From Amphimedon queenslandica (taxonomy: Eukaryota > Porifera > Demospongiae > Haplosclerida > Niphatidae), in contig NW_003546286.1 of the NCBI RefSeq assembly GCF_000090795.2, positions 53,113-81,319 of the forward strand: a stretch of 28,207 bases of DNA. The letters run 5' to 3'. The notes beneath the pieces were generated by a model. That model was not told the DNA's origin. It did no database searches and was given only the letters and a program-made list of their open reading frames with translations. The number at the start of each line of letters is the position of its first letter. The stretch's first letter is position 1. A program made the position numbers and the translations under genes. This document shows, in pieces, positions 1-10,868 of the stretch.

Positions 1-7
1 TTCTTAG

Positions 8-313
8 AATACTGGCACACAAGTATTGAGTCCTGATAATCCATATGCAGCACAAGAGAGGAGAGTGATTGGATTGTTTGGTATGCTGATAATAGTACAC
101 ATATTGTGCTATGCACCTATTGTTTCTTTTGCTGTGATTGAAGTATTCACTAATGCTCTATCAACAACAGCATATGCTGGAGCTATTGTGATTCTTTTAC
201 TTTTGACTACTCTCATCCCATTGGTCCAGTCATTCTTTAGAAGGGACATCAGAGATGCTATTGTTAAAGGTAGTAGCACTATCTTTGCTTTTATTAAGAG
301 AACAAAAACCTAA
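8..313 (+). CDS. Class A-like GPCR, terminal exon (TM6-TM7 and tail), 5' partial
   Basis: The reading frame is open from 8 to the TAA at 311-313. A TAG at 5-7 would close the frame, but it is the AG of a good 3' splice site (ttcttag), so this is a last exon entered from an intron to the left of the window. The peptide shows a basic stretch (QERR), a hydrophobic TM6 containing CYAP in place of the usual CWxP, a short loop, and a hydrophobic TM7 ending LIPLVQSFFRRDIRDA. That matches the place of NPxxY followed by the amphipathic helix 8 (FRRDIRDA), then a short basic tail. The asparagine and tyrosine of NPxxY are replaced. Rhodopsin-family receptors signal through heterotrimeric G proteins at the plasma membrane; the ligand cannot be guessed. 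The gene converges on the ankyrin-repeat gene. Confidence 0.7.
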   Translation, partial: NTGTQVLSPDNPYAAQERRVIGLFGMLIIVHILCYAPIVSFAVIEVFTNALSTTAYAGAIVILLLLTTLIPLVQSFFRRDIRDAIVKGSSTIFAFIKRTKT

Positions 314-436
314 ATCATCAACTTTTTCTACGATGAAAATGACGAATGCTCCAATTATGTTTCTTCAATGTAAATACTCATTCAGAAAAAGGCTCCATTA
401 ATTTGTTTTAATACTTAGCATATTATAGGATTTTGT

Positions 437-442
437 TTTATT
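437..442 (-). terminator. Polyadenylation signal of the ankyrin gene
   Basis: TTTATT on the plus strand reads AATAAA on the minus strand, 26 nt past the proposed stop of the ankyrin-repeat gene. The 154 bp between the GPCR stop (313) and the ankyrin stop (468) therefore serve as the 3' ends of two convergent genes. Confidence 0.55.
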
Positions 443-467
443 AGTAATAGAATGCAAAACAAAAACA

Positions 468-2530
468 CTAATTACTTGATGTGATTAAAAAATTTTCTGT
501 AGCCATTTTTGGTAATAAATTTATAACCCAAATAAATTAATTGGAAATGACTCAAACTTCCTACATGGTATAAGGTATAAATGCTTACCTACTGCCCAGT
601 GCATAGGAGTGTATTGATCATTATCAACTGCACTGATATCAGATCCATGATCCAACAGGCTCTTAATGGCTCCAACATTACCACTGGTGGCAGCTGAATG
701 AAGCGGTATTCTTCCATGAACATCTAATTCTGTTACTAGTCCTTTCCTTTTCTTACAGAGCAGGCTGATTATGTCAGATGAAGCAATGACACTCTCAGCC
801 GCCCAATGGAGACATGTCTTTCCCTCTGAAGAGTCTTTGGCCATTAAATTGGCCTACAATGAATGAATGAATGCATAAGAGCTTTTCCCCAGAATTATTG
901 CTATGCAATTTTATGCTATTTCATTTCTCACTTTTTTCTTTACAATGAACTCCACACATGTTTCACTTCCGCTGGCACAAGCGTGCATGAGAGGAGTGAG
1001 ACCAGAAGCATCAGTTAACTCAAGGACATCACTGCCAACCAAATCACATATTGCACTAAGGACCAATGATGAAGATACATTACTAGCGGCTAAATGAACT
1101 GGAGTTAGTCCTATATGAATATAGACAGTAATAAAATTTTGATGATCAAGATATTTAGTGCATTATAATATGTACCTCTAGCATCAGTGGCATCAAGAAC
1201 AGATTGTTCTTTCTTTAATAATAGTCCTGCAATACTGGCATGCCCTTGCTCAGCTGCTGCATGTAATGGAGACTGCAAGGTCAGTGGGTCAATAACGTAT
1301 GGGTCACACTCAAAAGCAAGGAACTTCTGACAAAGCTATAGAATACATTAAACATGCATAATAGCAATACATGTACTAGAGTACTGTATACTTTATAGCT
1401 TCCAGCTTTAGCAGCAAGATAAAGTGGGGCGGTTCCACTCTGTGTAGTATAGTTGACAAGTGCTGGTATTGTTTCTACCATCAGCTCTACACACTTCTCA
1501 AGACCATTTGTAATGGCCAAGTGAAATGTTGACTGTCCTTCTATATCACATATCGTTACATCAGATCCTAAAACAAGAGCATGAACAAACTATTCAGTGC
1601 TTCTGCAACCCACAGGGTTTTCCACAGGATTTGCATGTGTAGGCATAGTGCTCATGCAACTTCTTGTGAGTGGATTATCAAATTGCTCAAAAATTGGGCC
1701 AAAGACAATTTGACAAAAATGAAAAGGAGAGAGTTCCCCATTTTTATAATTTTCTCTGGTATACATGTACTGATGCTGTGTAGGAAGTTTGAACTGATTC
1801 CAATCAAGTTTGAATTTTTTATAAATCTTTAAAGTTGCTCAAAAATTGGGCCACAGGTGGCCAAATTTCGTCAAAAATGAAAAGGAAAGATTTCCTCATT
1901 TTTATAATTTTTCTGATACATGTGTTGTGTAGAAAGTTTTAGCTGATTCCGTTTGAATTTTTTAATAAATTTGTAAAGTCGCTCCAAATGCCATGTACTG
2001 TATTGTAGTACTTGTTATAACTCATGTTTAGCTCACTTTGTGGAAAACCCTGCCTGCATGTATGTGACCTTACCACATTCCATTAACAGCTCTAGTATGT
2101 CACTTTGCTTGCAGTGAGCTGCATAGTGACCAGCAGTACGTCCATAATGAGAGTCTTGAATATTTGGATCGGATCCAGCCTCCAATAGCATATAGACTAT
2201 CCTGGAGTAGCTACCTCCTTGTGTGTTACCTACACAAGAGCACGATAAGTTCACATTGCAGCAGCCGGGATGCATACCTGCATAAGTGACCGCATACATT
2301 AGTGGAGTGAGCCCGTCTTCTGTCACAAAGTTAAGGTCCAGTCCATATTGAAGGCAAGACTCAAGCAAGTCTGGATTGCCTTCAGCGCAGGATTGCAAAA
2401 GAGACACTATTAGGGCATCCATGTTGCTTCCAACACCAAACCAGTTGCCAAGCAATTTAGTAGATTCATGAGCTGCTGAGCCACACCTTAATTTGCTTGC
2501 TGCATTGATTATGATTGAAATAATAATCAT
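468..2530 (-). CDS. Ankyrin-repeat protein (about 400 aa, 7 exons)
   Basis: Exons in transcript order: 2530-2278, 2229-2074, 1567-1392, 1335-1176, 1110-944, 853-589 and probably 496-468. All junctions are GT/AG and phases match (401 aa). The product is almost entirely ankyrin repeats, with hallmarks such as GLTPLMYAV, GRTAGHYAA, SPLHAAAEQGH, GLTPVHLAA, GLTPLMHAC, KTCLHWAAE and GRIPLHSAA. Repeats of this kind are protein-binding scaffolds. The pattern recalls the ANKRD55/inversin style, but I cannot assign an ortholog. The second intron boundary is easy to miss: 2230-2277 is a 48-nt intron that keeps frame. Uncertain points: the start (ATG 2530, or the internal ATG before DALIV, since an acceptor-like ATGCAG lies just after 2530) and the tiny last exon ending at TAG 470-468. 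A minus-strand AATAAA at 442-437 supports the 3' end. The intron 2073-1568 holds a transposon-like element. Confidence 0.75.
1613..2052. mobile_element. MITE-like element with terminal inverted repeats in an ankyrin-gene intron
   Basis: The left end reads CAGGGTTTTCCACA (1613-1626). The right end is its reverse complement, TGTGGAAAACCCTG (2039-2052). Between them lie two diverged copies of a sequence (about 1676-1835 and 1836-1990) with the signature GGCCAAATT...TCAAAAATGA...TTTTTATAAT...GTGTAGAAAGTTT...GCTGATT. This is the same family as the ~190-bp tandem units at 14310-15610. The right end is also shared with the right flank of that array (15690-15706). No transposase is present, so it would be non-autonomous. 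A clear target-site duplication was not seen. Confidence 0.6.
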
Positions 2531-2655
2531 GAAAGGTTACTACTGATGAATCATAAATGCAATGATTGCTACAAAAAAGAGTAACAAAAGCTTAAATACA
2601 AATGGTTAAATGTAAATGTCAGGTGGTGATAACTCATCACCGTTGATGTTCCTTA

Positions 2656-5600
2656 TTATGAATTTTTGTTCTTCTCAGACTCTGACTTCTTGCTACCTAT
2701 CCTATACCTCTTGGAATTAGACCCAGCAGATGCTGTACTTTCTCTTTTTGTCCCACCACCTCCTCCTCCTCCTCCTTTCCTTCCTCCTTGCTGTCCACCA
2801 GAAACAGGAGGAGTAGCAGTAGAGAGAGACTTTGGCAATGGAGTTGCTAGTACTGTAGAAACACCTGCAGTCATACCGCCAGTGCTGGGTAAGCTAGTAG
2901 GAGGAGAGGCGATAGGAGCAGAGGGTGGAACTGGAGGTAGTGGGAGAGTGAGGGGAGACAGTCCCTGACCTCCGGCATTAACTTGAGCAGTAAGTGCCCT
3001 CAGCTGCTGCTGGGACTGCATCAATAGAGCCATGTGGAGAGCAGCTGGGGAAGCTGAGCCTGACGCTGTGAGGAGGTTAGTGTAAGCTGCAGCTGTTGAT
3101 GACGTGGAGGGAGATGACGTGGATGGGAGTGAGAGTGGTGCTTGCAGTGGAGCCTATAAAAATAATGTTATTTAAACATTATAATATGATAAAAAGTTTT
3201 AAAATTTTGAGCTTGGCTATCTGAATTTTTTTACAAACTAGTGTTACGATAGGTGAAATTACTTCACCTAAAACAAGGCTAATAGAACGGTATACACTGC
3301 ATACATGATAAAATACTCACAGGAAGACTGGTAGTTGCAGTATTAGAATCCAACGATGAAGATGAGCCCTTCTTTACTACTCCAGCAGAGGAAGACTGAG
3401 GAGGTGGAACAACCTGTACAAACGGCCGATTATCCAATTTAGTGACACGTACGGACGGAGTTGGACGCGTAACATGCCCAATGTCCGTTGTAGGAGAAGA
3501 CGACTTTGCTGTTCTTTGGTTAGCTCCTCCCCCTCCCCCTGGTATAAACTCACCCTCTAGTGTAATGGTAGCAGTTCCCATTGAAGATACAGGTGTCAGC
3601 ATGTACGAGGGTAAACCATCACCTTTATCAACTAATCCGCCTCTTCCCTTCCCAGCCCTACCTCCCCTCCCTCCTCCTCTTCCTCCACTGGCCCCTATAT
3701 TTCCTCCTACTCCTCCATTTTCATTCCTTCCCTTTGCTCCATCTCCTATCACAGGCGGGGTCATGCTAGCAGTATTAGTAGCAGTATTAGTAGGAGTGGA
3801 TTCTGTATCAGTCACATTACTATTGTTGGCCGTGTTGCTTTGCATTGATGAGCCTGTGGCAGTATCATCTAATTAATAAAACATAATTTAATATAATTCT
3901 ATAATTGGTCTGTGTGTGCGAAAATAGGCATATGTGTACATTCGATCACAAGAAGATGAAAACACTCTCACTGTCTCACACCTAATTATGTTCCCTTAAT
4001 TAAGTTTTGACGGCCAGAGGGTAGGTGGAAGAAAGGGAGAGGGGGAGTGCTTATGTGCAAAGTTGAAGGAAACATATGTTTCTTAATCAGATTGAATCAG
4101 TGTGCTACCCTTTCATCTCTTCATATAAGAACTGACAAGGAAGGGATGCATGTACAATGTAGGTGTCACTAAACAAACACTGATAATCAATGTGGTACAC
4201 CATGGGCCCAAGCCAGAAACCAATAGTATAATGTCACTACACACACATCATGTACAAGTTGTGGATGCTGTATGTAGTGTACCATACATTGTACAGGTGC
4301 CCCCTTGGAGTGTGTGATAAACATTCTCATAGTAAACTATAAGTACATGTACATGTACTGTACCTCCACTTTTCTCTCCTCCTTCCTTTGCTGCTTCTGT
4401 ATCAGACTCTGGTCCATCTCTCATCTTTCTATATATACAGAAAGGGAGAAGGAATCAGGATAGAGGCTACACCTCTCCTTCACTTACTTAGTAAATGTAT
4501 TGAGTATCAAATCAACTTCACCAGAGGCTGGCACACAAGTCTGCCTGTGACAATTAATATACACATAAAAATGAACATCAATTCAATCATAGATATTAGA
4601 GACTGTAGTATACTATACATAGTCTCTAATATATATGATACAATAATCATGAAAGCAAATAGGTAGTTTATAATTATAAAATTAGTAAATGCAACAGCTT
4701 GACTTCATAATGTAGATGTACATACAAATGATGCCCATTAGACACAAGCTCTATACTATTACTATAATATATAAAGGAGTGGTGGGATATCCAATACCAC
4801 TCCTGGTGGACTACATGTAGATTCCCTCCCCTCAAAGCCACCACTAAACCACCTTGCTTTGATTAGTGTAGAAGTGGCCACCTGTGTAGACTTATTGAAT
4901 CTACACCTCAGCTTATAGAGAGAAGCCAGCTTGGAGAGCTAGATATAATAGGAAAAATTAAAAATAAAAGGTATAGAGAGAGTTTATGTATTAGAGTATA
5001 ACTAGTAACTACTGTGTGTGTGTGTGTGTGTGTTTGTGTGTGTTACTGACAGATGTACTCATCAGTGAAAGACTAAACAACATACCTCTGCTCTCTCTTC
5101 ACTGCCCATTGGAGGAAGAAGCAACCTGTACAAATATGATATATTAATACAATGTTAAAGCATTCGTAATACAATATTAATACACAGTGCTATTCTTTAT
5201 TTAGTACTTACTCATTAGTGTAAGGGTCTTTGACAAAATCTAATAAAAGTTGATTGAGTCTTAGCATAAATTCAAGGCTTGGATTGCCATTCATCTACAC
5301 AATAATAACAAACAGACAATAAGAACTAATAAAATTAATGTCTATTAGTAATAACAAATGCTAGCGGAGCATACAAAAATCACACAAGCTTCAATAGTAA
5401 GCAAATGTAATTTAAAATCAAAATAATAAAAATAATTGCTATAGATCTTTGAGGCTACAACAGGTTAAAATTTTTAACAACAAAAGCCATACATTACAAA
5501 GCTCATGAATGAGTAAACGATACACATGGGAGTATGGGAGTAATGGGACACACATAAAGGATCACATATATACATAAGAGAGTTGACAATTTCTCCATTC

Positions 5601-6255
5601 CTTCATAATGTTAATATTGTATAGGTTGCCATTAGTTAATAGACATAACAGACTCCAAAGAAATGAAATCATGAAAGCACTCACACACAGACACTAACCA
5701 GTAACAGACAATACTCAGACAACAGACAGGACTTACTCTTGAGAGGGCACAGAGAGAGTCGTAGTCACTAGAGGTGACATCAACCATCCACCACTCACTG
5801 CCTTTGCTTGTCTTCACCTTCTCATATTCTTATATTAATAATAATACATAATACATAATAGTCTCTCCGCAATATAAAAGAAAAAATTGTCTAAAAATAC
5901 GGCTTCATTGCTATAGTCTCCTTGTCTGTCTGTCTATGTCTGATGGCTGTCTCCTTCCCTCTCTCCCCGCTGTCTCTCTTGTCAATCAGTAGAGTATTAA
6001 TCAGTTATAGTATTAATCAGTACAGTATTAATGCTTTAATCTGTAAAGCATTAATGTGATATTAGTGTGTGGGTTGGTTGGGTGGTATGTGATGTCTTTG
6101 TCTGTACAAAGACATCAATGAGACCTTAGACAAAATAACAGACTCACACCACCACCATACTCACTGTATTGCCTCTTCCTCAAGGCTCGTATGTAACGCC
6201 GTGTGACCTTTTGTTCGGTTTCAAATTCTTTAAGACGTTTCTCTAATAAATAATG

Positions 6256-6294
<39 letters not shown>

Positions 6295-6942
6295 TCATAT
6301 GCTTTTCCATGAATCTGTAATGACTAATTACAACTTTTTAAGACAGGACTAAATCATTTGCATTGTATTATTATGTCCATAGTTATTTTGGAACCAACCC
6401 CTAGATAGCATCAGCACCCATTGTGCTACTCAACAAAGAGATTTCAATAATGTAATTTCGATTCATGCTAGATGCGGAAGTACACAACAGTCAAAAAGTC
6501 AAGACTGACCCATTTTTTTGATGCAGTCATCTTGATAGCGAGAGAGAATCTCGATACGACTTGCTAATATTCCATTTTCTGTTATCGTACAAGAGAAAAA
6601 ATAAAAATATTAATACATGCAATCTTTGGCCAAACCCACAATTAATTAAGCACAAAATTAATGATGCTAGTACATAAAATAAAAGTCTTTTACCAACAAA
6701 GGATAGTCTTAAGAGACGCTGTAGCTCGTGACAGACGAGCAATATGCCAGTCGTCTGGGACTCGTGGGATCCTTTCAGTCGACACACGTTAGCCACGCAG
6801 TCAAACTGCTTCTCAAGTTCTTCAAAAGCTTTGGGCAAAGCTAGCCCTGGGATTGAAGGCTCTATAAATATTATAGAAAACCTTCAAAACTGTTTAGAAC
6901 TTGACACAAACCTCCGCAAACTTTCAGATACTTTTCCGCCAT
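2656..6942 (-). CDS. R3H-like domain protein with RGG/low-complexity C-terminus (585 aa, 11 exons)
   Basis: Exons: 6942-6912, 6861-6694, 6578-6510, 6242-6165, 5828-5737, 5294-5212, 5125-5086, 4938-4853, 4428-4364, 3868-3321, 3153-2656. Phases match throughout. Residues 1-145 are helical and charged (possible coiled coil near 80-115) and I do not recognise them. About 147-215 resembles the R3H region of the Encore/R3HDM1/ARPP21 type: a helix ending LLLDFV, then LPPMGSEERAEL, a helix KLASLYKL, and a final strand. The arginine of R-x3-H is present, but the histidine position is serine (RAELS). R3H domains bind single-stranded nucleic acid. The rest (238-585) is Ser/Thr/Pro/Gly-rich, with an RGG box near 298-314, an octaglycine near 547-554 and a basic Lys/Ser-rich end. 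Together this suggests an RNA-binding protein, by inference only. Start: first ATG, in the context AAAATGGCG. Confidence 0.72.
4593..4632. repeat. Hairpin in an R3H-gene intron
   Basis: A perfect 12-bp inverted repeat, ATATTAGAGACT (4593-4604) and AGTCTCTAATAT (4621-4632), encloses 16 nt that contain GTATAC. It lies inside the 424-nt intron 4429-4852. Confidence 0.6.
5013..5042 (+). repeat. GT microsatellite
   Basis: A nearly pure (TG)n run with one TTTG interruption, in the R3H-gene intron 4939-5085. Confidence 0.85.
6027..6055. repeat. Hairpin 1 in R3H-gene intron 4
   Basis: ATTAATGCTTT (6027-6037) pairs perfectly with AAAGCATTAAT (6045-6055) around a 7-nt loop. Just to the left are short direct repeats of AGTATTAATCAGT. 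Confidence 0.6.
6090..6117. repeat. Hairpin 2 in R3H-gene intron 4
   Basis: TGATGTCTTTGT pairs perfectly with ACAAAGACATCA around a 4-nt loop (CTGT). It is the strongest short hairpin in the window and lies 35 bp from hairpin 1 in the same 336-nt intron (5829-6164). Confidence 0.65.
6251..6293 (+). repeat. AAT microsatellite
   Basis: Uninterrupted (AAT)n in the R3H-gene intron 6243-6509, beginning within 10 bp of the acceptor of the exon 6242-6165. Confidence 0.85.
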
Positions 6943-7075
6943 TTTATTTTTAATTAAATGCGACTAGGAGTTAAAATAAAACAACATGATGACAATGCGA
7001 CGATTAATTAAATTATTGATTAATTAATAATTATTAAAGATGCAATAAAATTCTTTCATGAATCCCTATACATTT

Positions 7076-8405
7076 TCATCTGCAAATGCAAGAAGTGATT
7101 ATCATGTCTTCTACTTCTACTATTTCCAGTTCACCATTGGAGAAAAACATCATAGAGAGAGGGCCAAGGTCTTCAGGTGAACAGCAAGGCTGGGCTGCAA
7201 ACGTTGGATTCGTCTGTTTGAATCCTTGCAAGAAAAGAGTTGAATTGCTTGCAGAGGGCCAGAAGTTTGGACACAATCCAGTGCAGTAATTAGAATCATA
7301 TTCAGCCGGGAATAATATAAAGCTGTAATTGACGCCTAGGTCTCGCATAAAATTAATAGTGAGGGTCCTGACGCAACAGTTCGGTTCTTTTGGTCGAGGA
7401 AAACAGAAACTCGTATCAAGTTTTGGTATTGTTGCCGATGCTACCTGACTCTGACGCTTTGCCCTACGAGTCGATCTTGAGGCATCTGGTATATTCTCTG
7501 GTCTTGCAAAATTCATCACAAACTGGGAGCTTCCTATTTCTGTGGTGCTGAACTCAATGGCGGGAGGGAGGGGGTGACCTGTACTAGTGAGAGTAGGAGT
7601 CTGTATCTTGATCTCAAATGTAATTAATCCAGTGGATTCTGTAGGGTTCATCTCTTGCCATTTGAATACGGAGCGAGTGGTATCGAATCTAATGTAGCCA
7701 TCAGTAGTAGCATCTACAACTCTAGTTTCAATGTGTCGCCTTCTTGTCTCTCTCCTTACGAAACCCTTGTAAATTACGCGAACGGGGAAAATGTAGTTGA
7801 GTTGTATCGTCTCAAAGTTCTTGAACAAATGTCTCCCTCTTTCAGAAACTTTTCGAAAGAGGATGAGCTCACTTGAAAAGAACTCCCTGCCCTCAGAGGT
7901 GGTGTTGATGGGGAATGTGAACTGGTAGCTGAATGGAGGGACTGCAGATGACTGAGGATGCACTTGCCTTTTCTTCTTACCAAAAAATTTATACGGATCA
8001 TAGACTATGTAAAAGAATGATAGATAATGTTAAAATCAAGAATAATATGTGATGTTTACTTTGCAGTGAATAGAGGTAGGGTAAAGAGATGGCTTTAACC
8101 GGGAAGGTAGCAAAATTTGTAGTAGAGAAAGCATTTCGATCGAAGCACGGTGGCTTTCCCTCTGCCTGACGCATATTCCCCAGAGCCTGTACGGCTCTAA
8201 AGTCCGCTGCCCTTTCCTGAGAGAAGTTCCTTGATGCTGGTGGAGGCGGAGGGTTTTCCATACCCAACCTGTTGAGAAGCCCCCTACCAATGAGAAGTGT
8301 CCTTTCTCTCAGACTGGACTCGAAGTTGCAGGGAGCAGGCTCACTTGCCGAGGAAGCATGCAGCACAAAAACTAGCCATAGCACAAAGAAACTCGCCATT
8401 GGCAT
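7076..8405 (-). CDS. TGFB: TGF-beta family ligand, TGF-beta sensu stricto-like (424 aa, 2 exons)
   Basis: Exons 8405-8060 and 8004-7076; the 55-nt intron splits an Ile codon. The protein starts with a signal peptide (MPMASFFVLWLVFVL...ASS). The prodomain opens with a cysteine (APCNF) followed by RTLLIGRGLLNRLGMENPP, which resembles the straitjacket helix of vertebrate TGF-beta (IEAIRGQILSKL then PP). A furin site RRAKR precedes a 125-aa mature domain (about 300-424). The mature part has nine cysteines: one before, CC (LDTSFCF...NCCVR), CTGLC, QPCC and SCIC. The NCCVR...F..DLG...P.EY..N.C.G.CP..W order matches TGF-beta1-3 better than BMPs (seven cysteines), and activins less well. No RGD is seen in the prodomain. 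The mature part has an NST glycosylation sequon. TGF-beta ligands are secreted disulfide-linked dimers that signal through type I/II receptor kinases to Smads. The gene sits 192 bp downstream of KCTD3. Confidence 0.9.
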
Positions 8406-8450
8406 TGAAGAACCTCAAAGTTTATGATAACAACCACGATGGTCACTCAG

Positions 8451-8458
8451 TATTTATA
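8451..8458 (-). promoter_or_regulatory. TATA box of the TGF-beta-like gene
   Basis: Minus-strand TATAAATA ends 45 nt before the start codon at 8405, within the 192-bp spacer behind the KCTD3 stop codon. This would leave a very short 5' leader. Confidence 0.5.
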
Positions 8459-8559
8459 GAAACTAACACCCACCAATAAACGTGGGCGTTCAATTAAAGA
8501 GTGTTAAAAACAATAAGTCACAATAAGGTAATGATGATTGTCTCATTATTTTTAATTTA

Positions 8560-8583
8560 AAATAATAATAATAATAATAATAA
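8560..8583 (+). repeat. AAT microsatellite
   Basis: (AAT)n immediately past the KCTD3 stop codon, in its 3' flank. Confidence 0.8.
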
Positions 8584-8597
8584 AATTGTTAGTATTT

Positions 8598-10819
8598 TTA
8601 TGATGATTCACTAGCAATCCCATCAGGAGAGAGTCTAGATGAAGGTCTGCTAGGTACAAGTGTATTATCAGAATCAATAGAAGACACACTGGAGCTATTC
8701 ATCACTAATCTTGCCCCACCATCACTCCCATCAAGGGTAGAGTCCTGACTACGCGGACGTGAGCTGGTTGTAGACGAAGAGGAAGAAGAGTATCTAGCAG
8801 TGGCATCTGAGAGGACACGTCTAAAACCAAGAGATTCTTCATCAGTCCCTTTATCGTCTTTGTCGTCTCCATCTCTTTGCCCAATGACCTCTTCATTATT
8901 ATTATTATCATTATTAACAGCTGGCACATGTACCTCTTCAAATGGCCGAGGCTCTTCAGCCACGCCGGGAGAGGAAAGAGAAAGAGTAGAACCACTAAAG
9001 ACACCTGAAGACCGTATATTCTGTCTGCCGTCTACAACAGAAAGTGGAAGGAGGAGGTCTTGTTCTTCTGGCCCTTGATTGTGTCTCATGAGAGGAGTTG
9101 ATATAGGCGTGCCCATATGACTCACGGGAGCTGGGACTGGCTTATATCCTGGACACATTATACTGAGGAGAGAGGGGGAGGGAGACGGAGTCCGAGAGGG
9201 CATGACACTACTGGAGCGAGAGGCACCGGCCAGATCACAGTTCTTTAACAAATGTAACAGCTCTTGCTGACTCAGTGTCTTCTTCTCTTGATCTAAAAAG
9301 GACAATTAAGAATTGAGTACATGCAGGTGCTATTGTGTGATCATTAGCCAAAGCCACTGCCAATGATATAAGTCACACTGCTTATAAATATTCAATTTAA
9401 CACATCTCCCTGTGTCTGCTTATCTTTGTGTATATATGGAATAATGGCTCATATTATTATACTGGTGCTGTTTTTAATTGAATATTATTTGCTTAGCTAT
9501 TATTGTCAAATGTCAAAAATGAATATGTACTGCATTACTGGTACCTGGTGGTAGCTTGTGGTATATCTCCAATGCTGTAGTCAAGTCCCACAACTAGAAA
9601 AGAGAAGAGAGTAACTCACCCGATACTTAAAGATACGCTGTACATGTACACAGGATGATTCTATAGCCACTCATATACCAGAAGACTTACAAGCCATCAC
9701 TGCTAAGTTGTAGGATTGCTTTGGATGTAAAAGATCTTAGAGGGACACAAACAGTGATACTTTCTACACGTCTTATATAAAATAAATACCACAAGCAAGC
9801 ATATTGTTTACAGCTCTCTCATTATCATTAGCAAATCAAAAGAAACCCAATCCTCCTGGCAACAATTTGTAAAGAGTCACAACAGCAATGATGAATGGGT
9901 TCACTAGCAACTTGCCATGACAACCAGCTGTTACCAAAGAGACACACCTTGGTAACAAGATCAAAAATGAGCCTTTGGATATCAATTAGTCCAAAAAGGA
10001 GGAAGGAACACCGCTCATTATATATAAAGCAATTGATTGAGAAATAACATTTACATACGCACAATGGAAAGCAATGATACAGGAGTCATTAATAAAATAA
10101 AATTTCTGACTTGTTTGTATGCCCACTGCCCTCTTCTAATGCCACATGTTCAAGTATAATACTAATCAGTTTATAATTATTGCAATGCAATTGATGTTGG
10201 TATGTCCATGACCACATGTCTGTGTTGAGACAGAGGGCCCAGACTTACCCGCAAGGCAAGGAGCAACAATAAAGGAATAACAATCGCAGGGCAAATAAAT
10301 AAATAATCAAATAATAATCAATTATTATTATTTAATAACAATAATAGCAATAATGATAACATCTCAAAGTTCACATTAATATTGGAATGTACTGAAGCTG
10401 TACGATACATAAAAACAGTACACATGCATACATACATGTACATGTAATTATACATATGTACATGTAGTACATGTACATGTACGTAATAGACAATGTAGAG
10501 ATACCAAATAATAATAATAATAATAATACATATACATGTACATGTACAGATAAATATATCATATAGAACATAATATAGCATACAGTATTTATGTACATTG
10601 TACATGTAGTTTAACAAAGCCTCCCATACATGTACATGTACATGTATATCTACTGTGTATAATGTAGTACCTGAACACTACCGTTGACATGGCCAGTGAA
10701 TATGAATCGTCTTGAGCGCATCCCAACACGATTGATGGCCTCGCACTCGTGAACACAATATGTAGTAATATTGGTACCATCAACAGAATTAATCTCACAC
10801 ACCCTGGAGGAGAGAGAGA

Positions 10820-10868
<49 letters not shown>

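Noticed and set aside
26-313. Free-standing 95-aa gene starting at TTG 26
   Set aside because: The frame continues upstream to a 3' splice site at position 7/8 and the peptide is TM6-TM7 of a receptor, so it is a terminal exon, not a small gene.
502-588. Ankyrin last exon starting at the ATGTAG acceptor near 561
   Set aside because: The intron would be only about 28 nt, shorter than any supported intron here; the acceptor at 497 is preferred, though not proven.
2530-2656. R3H gene and ankyrin gene being one fused gene
   Set aside because: A clean stop codon at 2656 ends the R3H frame after a typical basic tail, and no donor was found that would bypass it while keeping the reading frame.
3442-3876. 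144-aa plus-strand ORF, Pro-rich
   Set aside because: Antisense to the Gly/Ser-rich exon of the R3H gene (GGN codons read as CCN).
4853-4870. Donor CAG|GTGGCC near 4882 as end of R3H-gene exon 8
   Set aside because: Using it removes the last strand of the R3H-like domain and breaks the phase with exon 9; AG|GTGGTT at 4853/4852 fits both.
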